Part shown: positions 1 through 6,498 of the stretch, piece by piece
Layout: each line of letters begins with the position of its first letter
How positions within the stretch are numbered: position 1 is the first letter of the stretch
Source: Thermoleophilia bacterium UBA5186
GTDB lineage: Bacteria; Actinomycetota; Thermoleophilia; Gaiellales; Gaiellaceae
DNA length: 9,488 nucleotides
Assembly (NCBI GenBank): GCA_002413095.1
Contig: DHWI01000148.1
Coordinates: 2,293-11,780 of the forward strand
Direction of reading: 5' to 3'
The notes under the pieces: model-generated
Told to the model about the DNA's origin: nothing
The model's database searches: none
Seen by the model: the letters and a program-made list of their open reading frames with translations, nothing else
Made by a program: the position numbers and the translations under genes

Positions 1-660
1 TCGACGCTCGTCAGCGTCGAAGGAGGCACGTTCTTCCGCATCTTCATGCCCGGCTTCCCGCCGTACTGGATCCTGACCGCCGCGCTGCCGCTGCTCTGGC
101 CGGGGACGGGCCCGCGCCTCGCTCGACGCTACGCGGCAGATCCCGGCCCGCGCCTTGAGTGGCGCAGCCTTCGCGTCGTGGGCACGGCGGTCGTCCTCGC
201 GCTTGTCCCCCTGCTCCTGATACTCGCATTCCGGCCCCTCAAAGGAACCGCGGCGACGAAGTACTATGACCAGAACGTCGCCGTGCCGGTCGACGCCGGG
301 TTCGTTCCGCGCGTCTCGGTGTCGTCGCGCGGGCAGGACGTGCGGTGGGACCCGCCCAGCACGCCGGGCGTGCACGTCTATTACGCAGTCTTTCGCTCGC
401 CGGCCGTGCAGACTGCACCCGATCCGACCCTTCCTCCCGGCCGCCTGGGAATCCGGTGCCTTCCTCCCACGGGCGGGGCGAGCGACTGCAGGCTCGAGAT
501 GACTCTCGTCGCCCGCACGCGCACCCCTGTGTGGCACGACCCGGACGCGTTACGCGGACGCTGGACCTACCGAATAGGCGTTGCTGGGAACTGGCTCGAC
601 GACCCCGAGGCTGGCGACGTCTTCTTCATCAGCGAGCCGGCGACGGTCGAGTTGCCCTGA
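1..660 (+). CDS. C-terminal part of a multi-pass membrane protein, probably a GT-C/GT39-like glycosyltransferase (5'-truncated by window edge)
   Basis: The frame is open from base 1 to the TGA at 658-660, so the gene begins before the window; 219 residues are visible. The ATG at 46 lies inside a hydrophobic stretch and is probably not the start. Visible residues 18-34 and about 57-77 look like the last two transmembrane helices, separated by an Arg-rich, presumably cytoplasmic loop. Residues about 80-219 form a soluble domain that should lie outside the membrane. It is rich in beta-type sequence, with a VRWDPPSTPGVHVYYAVFRS stretch reminiscent of fibronectin-III-like folds, and has two cysteines (about 153 and 163) that could pair. 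The FMPGFPPYW segment just before a helix resembles the last helices of actinobacterial polytopic glycosyltransferases. The catalytic part is off-window, so the enzymatic assignment is tentative. It overlaps the next gene at CTGA. Codon use is looser in third positions than in genes further right, and it contains a TTA codon at 550. Confidence 0.75.
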   Translation, partial: STLVSVEGGTFFRIFMPGFPPYWILTAALPLLWPGTGPRLARRYAADPGPRLEWRSLRVVGTAVVLALVPLLLILAFRPLKGTAATKYYDQNVAVPVDAGFVPRVSVSSRGQDVRWDPPSTPGVHVYYAVFRSPAVQTAPDPTLPPGRLGIRCLPPTGGASDCRLEMTLVARTRTPVWHDPDALRGRWTYRIGVAGNWLDDPEAGDVFFISEPATVELP

Positions 661-1862
661 CCCGGCGCGGCCAAGTCGCGACGGTTATCGGAGTCGGGAT
701 CGCGGTCGCGACCGCGGCGGCGATCGTCGCCGCTCGCCACACCGGCGTTACCGAGCAATCCCCTCTCCGTCCCGACGGTGACTGGTCGGACGTCTGGACG
801 ACCGCGCTCGTCCTCGCTCTCGCGTTGTACATCGCGGGCCTGTGGGTCGTTCGCAACGTTCACGCGAGTCGCAAAGCCGCTGTTATCGCGATTGCGGCTG
901 CAATCCAATTGATCCCGCTCGCGGGTCCCGTACTCCTTTCACGCGACGTGTACCTGTACTGGGACTTCGGCCGGATCGGCGCGATTCACGGCGGAAACCC
1001 CTACAGCGACACTCCACGGCGGTTTGCCGGCGACCCGGCCTTCCCGAGGATCGGTCGAGACTGGTACGACCTCACCTTGCCGTACGGCCCAGCGTTCGCC
1101 GCCGTCTCGGAAGGCGAAGCGGCAATCGTGGGCGACTCGCCTTCGACGGCTGCATGGGTGTACAGGCTCCTCGCGGCGCTCGGCGTGCTCGGCCTTGCCG
1201 CGCTGCTCCTCGTCCGTGGACCGTTCGCGGCAGCGCTCGTCGGCTGGAACCCGCTGCTCGCGATCCATTTCGCCGGCGGGGGCCACAACGATGCGCTGAT
1301 GATGCTTCTGCTGATCGGGGGCCTCCTGCTCGCTGAGCGCGGCCGCACCCAGCTGGTCGGCGCCGGATGGGTACTCGCAGCGGCGGTGAAATGGATTCCC
1401 CTCGTCTTTCTTCCGCTCGACCTACTCGCTCGTTGGCGCCGGGGCGCGCGCCTGCCGATCCGCGGGCTCGTAGCGTCCGCCGTCGTCGTGGGAGGCATAG
1501 CGTTCCTTCAGTACGGCACAACCGGCGCGTCAGCCGGTGCCTCGATCTCGCGGCAGATCAACGCCTTGAGCTCGATCAGCCTGCCGTACCGGCTGACGCA
1601 ACTCGGCCTCGCCCAGCGGCCGGCGACCCTGCTTTGCGGCGGTGCGTTCGTGCTCGCCTACCTCGTATTCGCACGCGGTGCATGGCGCGGGCGCGCCCGG
1701 CTCGGCCTTGCTGCATCCTCCCTCGTTGTCGCCGCGCCGTGGCTCCAGCCCTGGTACGTCCTGTGGCCGCTCTCGCTCGCCGCGTTCGACGATGATCGCA
1801 CCGCATGCTGGATCGGCGTGGCGCTTTCGGCATATCTGCTGCGCGACGCGCTACCGCTGTGA
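657..1862 (+). CDS. MptB/GT87-like polyprenyl-phospho-sugar-dependent GT-C glycosyltransferase
   Basis: This is a polytopic membrane protein of about 401 residues. It has some ten hydrophobic helices and motifs of the MptB/GT87 (DUF2029) group: SRDVYLYW with an Asp near residue 97 at the first outer loop, GGNPY at 112-116, LPYGP at 141-145, GGGHNDALMM at 207-216, AVKWIPL at 243-249 and PWLQPWYVLWPL at 361-372. Known members transfer mannose or another hexose from a polyprenyl-phosphate donor to a growing glycan on the outer face; the sugar here is unknown. The start is uncertain. Between the GTG at 531 and the TTG at 825 the frame has no ATG, GTG or TTG. Starting at 531 would add an Arg-rich, out-of-character leader that is a shadow of the upstream gene, while starting at 825 would remove the first membrane helix and part of the second. 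CTG at 657, sharing CTGA with the upstream stop, gives a typical Arg-containing N-terminus followed by a helix, so I chose it. The 3' end overlaps the minus-strand DUF2304 gene by 12 nt. Confidence 0.82.
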   Translation: MTRRGQVATVIGVGIAVATAAAIVAARHTGVTEQSPLRPDGDWSDVWTTALVLALALYIAGLWVVRNVHASRKAAVIAIAAAIQLIPLAGPVLLSRDVYLYWDFGRIGAIHGGNPYSDTPRRFAGDPAFPRIGRDWYDLTLPYGPAFAAVSEGEAAIVGDSPSTAAWVYRLLAALGVLGLAALLLVRGPFAAALVGWNPLLAIHFAGGGHNDALMMLLLIGGLLLAERGRTQLVGAGWVLAAAVKWIPLVFLPLDLLARWRRGARLPIRGLVASAVVVGGIAFLQYGTTGASAGASISRQINALSSISLPYRLTQLGLAQRPATLLCGGAFVLAYLVFARGAWRGRARLGLAASSLVVAAPWLQPWYVLWPLSLAAFDDDRTACWIGVALSAYLLRDALPL

Positions 1863-2225
1863 ATCGCGGTCTGACCCGCCGCCGGTGGAGAGCCGCTCTT
1901 CGAGGAGTGCCAATCGCTGGGCCAGGATCGTGTTCTGGTCGGAGAGGCGCGAGATCACGGTCGAATAGTGCAGCAGCACGAGGATGATGAACAGCGACCC
2001 GACCGCGAACAGCACCGCCGGCGGATAGCCCGTCACGCCGAACCAGCCGGCGATGGTATTGAGCCCGCCACGCCAGACCGACAGGGCGAGCAGAACCAGT
2101 CCCGTCAGGAGCCACAGCAGGGCATACCGCTCGCGCAGGCGACGGCTGCGGATCAGCTCGAAGACGACGACGAGCAGCAGCAGCGACGCGATCGCGGCCG
2201 CGATCGAGACTTTCAGCGGCGTCAT
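1851..2225 (-). CDS. DUF2304 small membrane protein
   Basis: The protein has 124 residues and starts at an ATG that shares ATGA with the stop of the GT2 gene upstream. Three transmembrane helices are visible at about 5-24, 34-52 and 68-86, with a basic loop (RSRRLRERYALLWL) between the first two. The YALLWL block after an Arg cluster is typical of DUF2304. Residues about 89-113 are heptad-like and probably form a short cytosolic coiled coil, followed by a Gly/Ser/Arg tail. The family has no established enzymatic activity but is often encoded next to GT2 polyprenyl-phosphate sugar synthases, as here. Inference: it anchors or assists that enzyme, or takes part in handling its lipid-linked product. 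Translation is probably coupled; GGTGGAG lies just before the ATG inside the upstream gene. It is the last gene of the minus-strand run, and its stop codon lies inside the end of the plus-strand GT-C gene. Confidence 0.88.
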   Translation of the reverse strand: MTPLKVSIAAAIASLLLLVVVFELIRSRRLRERYALLWLLTGLVLLALSVWRGGLNTIAGWFGVTGYPPAVLFAVGSLFIILVLLHYSTVISRLSDQNTILAQRLALLEERLSTGGGSDRDSQR

Positions 2226-3001
2226 TGCTCCACCACGTCCTCGAGGGGGACGACGTTGCGGCGGAAGACGCCGACGAAGATCGCGAGCAGCACCTTGGTC
2301 ATGTAGTAGACGGACGCAAAGGCGCCGATCGAGGAGCGGCCGGCCGCGCGCTCGCGCATGCGGACGGGAACCTCGCGCATCCGTAGCCGATGGCGGAAGA
2401 CCATCACGGTCGCCTCGACCTCCGGGTAGTCGTGAGGGAGGTCGGCGGCGAACAGCGCGATCCCGTGGCGGTTCAGCGCCTGGAAACCGGAGGTCGGGTC
2501 GGTGACGCGCTGACGAACGAGCGCCGAGACCGTCCACGCGAGGATGCGGATCCCGAGCCGGCGCGACCGCGACGTACGGTAGGAGCGCTCGCCGACGAAG
2601 CGCGAGCCGACGGCGATATCCGTCTCGCCCGCGAGCACGGGAGCGAGAATCGCGCCGAGCTGCGACGGGTCGTGCTGGCCGTCGCCGTCGACCCGGACCG
2701 CGATCTGGAAACCGTGCTCCCACGCGTAGCGGAAGCCGGTCTGGACCGCGCCGCCGATGCCAAGGTTGAACGGCAGGCGGATCACGTGCGCGCCACTCGC
2801 CCGAGCGATCGCGGCGGTCCGGTCTGCCGAGCCGTCGTCGACCACGACGATCTCGAAGCGCTGGTCGAACGCCCGGATCTCGTCGATCACCCCTGCGATC
2901 GCGCCCTCCTCGTTGAATGCGGGCACGATCGCGAGGCAGCGCGGCATCTCGACGGGAGCCAGCTCGGCCGGCGCCGACATCGTGGAAGCCAGGTCAGCCA
3001 C
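2222..3001 (-). CDS. GT2 family glycosyltransferase, polyprenyl-phosphate mannose/glucose synthase-like
   Basis: The protein has 259 residues and a GT-A fold of the DPM1-like GT2 class, which moves a hexose from a nucleotide sugar to polyprenyl phosphate on the cytosolic face. Visible motifs are PAFNEE at 27-32, VVVDDGS at 52-58 for nucleotide binding, RVDGDGQHDP at 103-112 with the DXD metal-binding aspartates, and DPTSGFQALNR at 168-178. The C-terminal stretch about 225-247 (Tyr/Met/Ile/Val-rich, ending in two Arg) is hydrophobic enough to sit on the membrane but is not the clear helix pair seen in some relatives. The start used is GTG at 3001, which overlaps the preceding gene by 8 nt. ATGs at 2980 and 2947 are alternatives, since conserved sequence begins only near residue 20. 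It ends in an ATGA overlap with the DUF2304 gene. Which hexose and lipid it uses cannot be read from sequence. A cytosolic GT2 that adds a sugar directly to the glycan is the main alternative. Confidence 0.9.
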   Translation of the reverse strand: MADLASTMSAPAELAPVEMPRCLAIVPAFNEEGAIAGVIDEIRAFDQRFEIVVVDDGSADRTAAIARASGAHVIRLPFNLGIGGAVQTGFRYAWEHGFQIAVRVDGDGQHDPSQLGAILAPVLAGETDIAVGSRFVGERSYRTSRSRRLGIRILAWTVSALVRQRVTDPTSGFQALNRHGIALFAADLPHDYPEVEATVMVFRHRLRMREVPVRMRERAAGRSSIGAFASVYYMTKVLLAIFVGVFRRNVVPLEDVVEQ

Positions 3002-4214
3002 GGGCGCCCACCGCCGCCGGCCGCTCCAGGCCGATCAGCTGCAGCAACTGCTCCGCGCGCCGCGCGTACGTGTGCTCGTCGAGGGCACGCTCGCGCGCAC
3101 GCCGGCCAAGCTCTTCCGCCTGCGCCGGATCGTCGAGCAGCTCGCGGTACGCCTCGACGGCTTCCTCCGCGCTGGAGACGACGAGCAGCTCGCGGCCGGG
3201 CTCGAACCAGCGCTCGATCCCCTCGTATGGATTCGACACGATTGCGGCGCCGCAGCCGGCGAGCTCGAACGGCCGGCATGACGACGACGCGTAGACCGAT
3301 GCGTGCGAGCGCCGCGTGATGTTCAGATTGATCCGCGCCGAGGAGATCGCCTGCGGGAAGGCGTTGTACGGGATCGTGCCGAGCAGCCGCGCGCGCCCCG
3401 TGTCGCCCCGAAAGTCGCCGCCGCCAAGCGCGAAGTCGACCTCCGGCTCGCGCCGGCTCGGCTCCCCGACCATCGCCTCCATCCAGTCGCGCCGGAACTT
3501 GTCGCCGTAGCCGTAGAAGAAGACGTCCTTGTCCTTCTCGACCGGCGCGGGCGCGAACAGGTCCGGGTCGACGCCCCAGAAGACCGCCTCGGCGCGCCGG
3601 GCGCCGAGCTCACGCAGCCGGTCGAGCCCGCCCTCGGAGTTCGAGATGACCAGGTCGTACTCGGACGGGTCGGCGCCGTGGTAGTAGTTGAAGCCGGTGT
3701 CCATGCCGCCGAACTCCGGCAGGCTCATCGGGACGTCGCCGTCGTAGAAGACGACCGGAACGCCGAAGCGCTCGCGCAGCCGCTCCGGGATCCCGCGTAG
3801 GTGGCTCATCGGGACGGTGAAGACGACCACGGCCGCAATGTCGCGCTCGCGCTCGATGATCCCGTCGAGGTGCTTCTGCCAGCGCGGCGTCACGTAGCGC
3901 CAGATCACCTCGCGGGTGGCGCGGTCGACGGCTGACTCCTCGGGCGAGTCCTCGCCGCGCCGCACGTGCGTGTCGCCCTTCAGCCGAGCCGCGAGCCCGC
4001 GCGCGCCCGCGTAGAGCTCAGCCTCGCGGTAGAGCGGGTTCGGCTCGGTCCGCCACCAGGGCGACTCGATCGCCTTGCCGCGGTACGGCGTCACGATGAG
4101 GTCGACACCGACCTCCGCGAGCCCTTTCCAGAGGTGCCACCAGGCGGGCGTGCAGCCGTAGCGGAACTCGAGGTCGATCGCGGACGCGACGGCGAGGATC
4201 TTGGGCGCCTTCAC
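2994..4214 (-). CDS. CgeB-like glycosyltransferase (glycosyl transferases group 1_2 C-terminal domain)
   Basis: This is a soluble protein of 406 residues with no membrane segments. The N-terminal half (about 5-200) begins with a Rossmann-type strand (KILAVASAIDLEF) and has the actinobacterial pattern of a Trp-rich WWHLW, a TPYRG loop and a PWWRTEPNP segment. The C-terminal half carries the group 1_2 signature: RINLNITRRSHASVYASSSC at about 294-313, then PFELAGCGAAIVSNPYEGIE at 315-334 and FEPGRELLVV at 337-346. The final 50 residues are helical. Such proteins are predicted nucleotide-sugar-dependent transferases of GT-B fold, acting in the cytosol on lipid-linked glycan or cell-surface sugars; donor and acceptor are unknown. 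The start is GTG at 4214, because the open frame upstream is only the antisense shadow of the phosphotransferase gene. I see no good Shine-Dalgarno before it. The gap to the upstream gene is 41 nt, and the 3' end overlaps the GT2 gene by 8 nt. Confidence 0.85.
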   Translation of the reverse strand: MKAPKILAVASAIDLEFRYGCTPAWWHLWKGLAEVGVDLIVTPYRGKAIESPWWRTEPNPLYREAELYAGARGLAARLKGDTHVRRGEDSPEESAVDRATREVIWRYVTPRWQKHLDGIIERERDIAAVVVFTVPMSHLRGIPERLRERFGVPVVFYDGDVPMSLPEFGGMDTGFNYYHGADPSEYDLVISNSEGGLDRLRELGARRAEAVFWGVDPDLFAPAPVEKDKDVFFYGYGDKFRRDWMEAMVGEPSRREPEVDFALGGGDFRGDTGRARLLGTIPYNAFPQAISSARINLNITRRSHASVYASSSCRPFELAGCGAAIVSNPYEGIERWFEPGRELLVVSSAEEAVEAYRELLDDPAQAEELGRRARERALDEHTYARRAEQLLQLIGLERPAAVGARG

Positions 4215-4255
4215 GCCCGAAAGTATGGCGGGAGGATGTGTCGGCTTCGTTAGCG

Positions 4256-5770
4256 CTAGAACGCGCCACGCGAAATCAGCACCGCGGGGATCGTCTTCAC
4301 CAAGATCGAGATGTCCAGCCAGATCGACCAGTTCTCGAGGTAGTAGAAGTCGAGCCGCACGAGGTCGTCGAACCCGAGCGTCGAGCGGCCCGAGATCTGC
4401 CACAGGCCGGTCATCCCCGGCAGGACGAGGTAGCGCTTGCGGTGCCAGTCCTCGAGCAGGTGGTAGTCGCGCACGGGGAGTGGGCGAGGCCCGACGAGGC
4501 TCATCTCGCCCCGGAGGACGTTCAGCACCTGCGGCACCTCGTCGAGGGAGAAACGGCGCAGGATCCCTCCGACGGCGGTCACCCGCGGGTCGTCGCGGAT
4601 CTTGAACAGCGCGCCCGCCGCTTCGTTCCGCTCCTCGAGCTCGGCCTGCCGCTCGGGCGCGTCGGCGTACATCGTCCTGAACTTGAACATCCCGAACTCG
4701 CGCTGGCCCAGGCCGATTCGCCGGTCGCGGTAGAACACCGGACCCGACGAGCTCAGCTTGATCGCCGCCGCGATCACGAGCCAGAGCGGGAGACCGAGGA
4801 TCAGCACGAGCAACCCGACCGAGATATCGAACACACGCTTGACCGCCCAGTCCGTCCCGGCGAAGACCGGCGGCCTGAGCTCGAAGAGCGGGACGCCCTG
4901 GCCCGGGACGTACTCGCCGCGCTGAGTGAGCAGCGACGTCGTCTTCGGGGCGATCCGCACCTGCACGCCGGAGCGGTGGGCCTGCTCGACGACCTCGAGC
5001 AGCTCGTCCTCCGTAAACGCTTGGTCGGTGACGATCAGCTCGTCGACCCGGTTCTCGCCCAGGATTCCGGGGAGGTCTTCGAGGTCGCCGAGAATCGGAA
5101 GCGGCGCCCCCTCGTGCGGCGACGCGACCGCCCCCACGAACTCGTACAGGATGCCGCCACGACCGGTTCCCAGCGTCTGATAGAGGTGCTCGAGGCTCTC
5201 CCCCTCGCCGACGAGGACCGCGCGCCGGCGGATCCCCGCGAGCTGGAAGATGTCCTTCGTGAGCATGTCGTAGCTCGCGCGGAAGAGGCCGATCAGCACG
5301 GCGGTGAGCGCGAGCGCGGCGGGCGCGAGGCCGAACGTGTTGTAGCGGTGCCCCACGCCGACGCCGAACGCGAGCGCGAGCACGGCCACAAGCGCCAGCG
5401 ATGAGACGACGCGGCCGAGCCCGGCGCGGAACTCGCGCGCGGCGTACAGGTGCGCGCGCCAGAAGACGAGCAGCATGATCATCGTCAGGAACGGGAGCCA
5501 TTTCGCGGCCGCGTCACGCCAGAGCACGCCCCAGAGCGGCGGGAAGTCGCCGTAGACGGCCTCGCGCAGAACCAGTGCTCCGTACAGGCCGAGAACAAGG
5601 CCGGTGACGTCCAGGACGACGAGCGAGACGATGCTCGCGAACCGCCGCGCGAGCGCCCGCAGCGGACTCGCCGTGAAGAGGTACGGCCGCGAGCGGCGGA
5701 TGTCCTCGACCGCGGGGGGCTGCCGCGCGCTCTCGGCGGGCCGCTCGGTCTCAACGGGTTTGGTGGCCAC
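4256..5770 (-). CDS. Polyprenyl-phosphate sugar-1-phosphate transferase (exopolysaccharide initiating enzyme, bacterial sugar transferase family)
   Basis: The protein has 504 residues and the full WbaP-like (polyprenyl glycosylphosphotransferase) layout: a disordered N-terminus (1-40), four transmembrane helices at about 47-68, 91-108, 119-138 and 148-165, a cytosolic Rossmann-like CoA-binding-type domain (about 183-295), then the re-entrant helix and catalytic domain (about 308-504). The catalytic part shows KRVFDISVGL at 311-320, GPVFYRDRRIG at 343-353, FKFRTM at 362-367, FSLDEVPQVLNVL at 407-419 with the Asp-Glu pair (410-411) that is catalytic in the family, SLVGPRP at 424-430 and PGMTGLWQISGRS at 451-463. 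All key residues look intact. It would transfer a sugar-1-phosphate from a nucleotide sugar to undecaprenyl or a similar phosphate, starting the repeat unit on the inner membrane face. The start is GTG at 5770, with GAGGG three bases upstream. Which sugar is loaded cannot be told. It sits second in the five-gene run, 29 nt after the deacetylase-like gene. Confidence 0.95.
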   Translation of the reverse strand: MATKPVETERPAESARQPPAVEDIRRSRPYLFTASPLRALARRFASIVSLVVLDVTGLVLGLYGALVLREAVYGDFPPLWGVLWRDAAAKWLPFLTMIMLLVFWRAHLYAAREFRAGLGRVVSSLALVAVLALAFGVGVGHRYNTFGLAPAALALTAVLIGLFRASYDMLTKDIFQLAGIRRRAVLVGEGESLEHLYQTLGTGRGGILYEFVGAVASPHEGAPLPILGDLEDLPGILGENRVDELIVTDQAFTEDELLEVVEQAHRSGVQVRIAPKTTSLLTQRGEYVPGQGVPLFELRPPVFAGTDWAVKRVFDISVGLLVLILGLPLWLVIAAAIKLSSSGPVFYRDRRIGLGQREFGMFKFRTMYADAPERQAELEERNEAAGALFKIRDDPRVTAVGGILRRFSLDEVPQVLNVLRGEMSLVGPRPLPVRDYHLLEDWHRKRYLVLPGMTGLWQISGRSTLGFDDLVRLDFYYLENWSIWLDISILVKTIPAVLISRGAF

Positions 5771-5799
5771 GAACCCTCAAGTGTAGGCCCCGCACGGGT

Positions 5800-6498
5800 T
5801 CAGGGCGCTTGCGGGAAGCGTCCCGGAGGCCGCCGAAACCGCAGGGCGCAGAGCGCGAGCTCGAGCGCGACGCCGCGCTTGCGGTCGAGGAGATCCGTGT
5901 CGTGGAAGTACGCGTGCACAACCGGCGGGAGCGGCCCGATGACGGCGCGCGCAAGCATGCCGAGCGAGTGGGTGGCCGGGACTTCGGCGAGCCGGTGTCC
6001 GCTCGGGAGCTCGAGCGTCGTGGGCTGCGTCGCCGCGAGTCTGGATGCGTCCTGCGGCAGGTAGGAGGGCGTGAACGCCGTACCCGTGCAATCCACGAGG
6101 CCGAGGTCGGCAAGCGCTTGCGCCACGTCGTCGTCCATGTACCAACCGCCGCCGGCGAAGAGCTCTGGCTCGAGTCCGCGCTCACGGAGCCAGTCGACTT
6201 CCCGCCGAACGCGCGCCGCGGGCCCCTCGCCGCCCGGCGTCGGGCGCGCATGGCTCGGGGACGTCCAGTGCGTGTGCAGGCCGAACGGCCCCCGTGAAGC
6301 CGCCTCGCGGGCGCGCTCGAGCCACTCGGCCTCGCCTTCGCCGGCCGCCTGGTCGGGCGGTCGGATCAGCGCGGCGATGTGGAATCCGCCCGGAGCGCGC
6401 CCCTGCAGACGCGAGAATCGCGCCCAGACAGCGTCGTCGAGCGGTCTCTCGACGTGGCAGGAGACGACCGCGTACCGTGTGTCGTCGCCGTGCGGCAC
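5800..6498 (-). CDS. Polysaccharide-deacetylase-like protein (atypical NodB-type, hypothetical)
   Basis: The protein has 232 residues from the GTG at 6498, with no signal peptide and no membrane helix. Its order of features resembles NodB-type deacetylases: a first strand ending in an acidic/His cluster (VVSCHVERPLDD, residues 11-22), a His-rich strand end (FGLHTHW, 72-78), an aromatic/Gly loop followed by helix and GLVD (FAGGGWYMDDDVAQALADLG, 114-133), and a late VVHAYFHDTDLL (193-204), like the final His motif. The canonical TFDD and HSxxH motifs are not exact, so metal binding and activity are uncertain. Members of this fold remove N-acetyl groups from glycans. Starting upstream of 6498 would add an Arg/Gly-rich leader with no family character. 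No clear Shine-Dalgarno precedes the GTG. An ATT codon at 6513 has AAAGGGG seven bases upstream and is a less likely alternative start. It is the first gene of the minus-strand run, facing the divergent region. Alternative: a catalytically dead relative. Confidence 0.7.
   Translation of the reverse strand: MPHGDDTRYAVVSCHVERPLDDAVWARFSRLQGRAPGGFHIAALIRPPDQAAGEGEAEWLERAREAASRGPFGLHTHWTSPSHARPTPGGEGPAARVRREVDWLRERGLEPELFAGGGWYMDDDVAQALADLGLVDCTGTAFTPSYLPQDASRLAATQPTTLELPSGHRLAEVPATHSLGMLARAVIGPLPPVVHAYFHDTDLLDRKRGVALELALCALRFRRPPGRFPQAP

Noticed and set aside
345..656. Start of the MptB-like protein at ATG 345 or GTG 531
   Set aside because: Both would add a leader read out of frame through the upstream gene, with Arg-rich sequence unlike the family; the upstream gene is well supported in its own frame.
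1862..1900. Search for a terminator at the convergent junction
   Set aside because: Short GC-rich complementary bits occur, as expected at this GC content, but no stem of useful length with a T tract was found on either strand.
2226..2723. N-terminal extension of the DUF2304 frame
   Set aside because: It overlaps the GT2 gene out of frame and is Arg-rich; DUF2304 homology begins at the ATG at 2225.
4251..4258. TAGCGCTA palindrome in the gap before the CgeB-like gene
   Set aside because: It is only 8 bp and includes the stop codon of the phosphotransferase; there is no loop or T run to make a terminator and no reason to exceed chance.
4238..5404. Long plus-strand open frame (388 codons) opposite the sugar-phosphate transferase
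   Set aside because: It is Arg/Asp/Glu/His-rich low-complexity translation typical of the antisense of a high-GC gene, and the opposite strand encodes a protein with all family motifs intact.
4215..5501. N-terminal extension of the CgeB-like glycosyltransferase frame up to 5501
   Set aside because: The extra ~430 residues lie in a second frame of the phosphotransferase gene and are Arg/Pro/Ala-rich noise; family-like sequence begins at the GTG at 4214.
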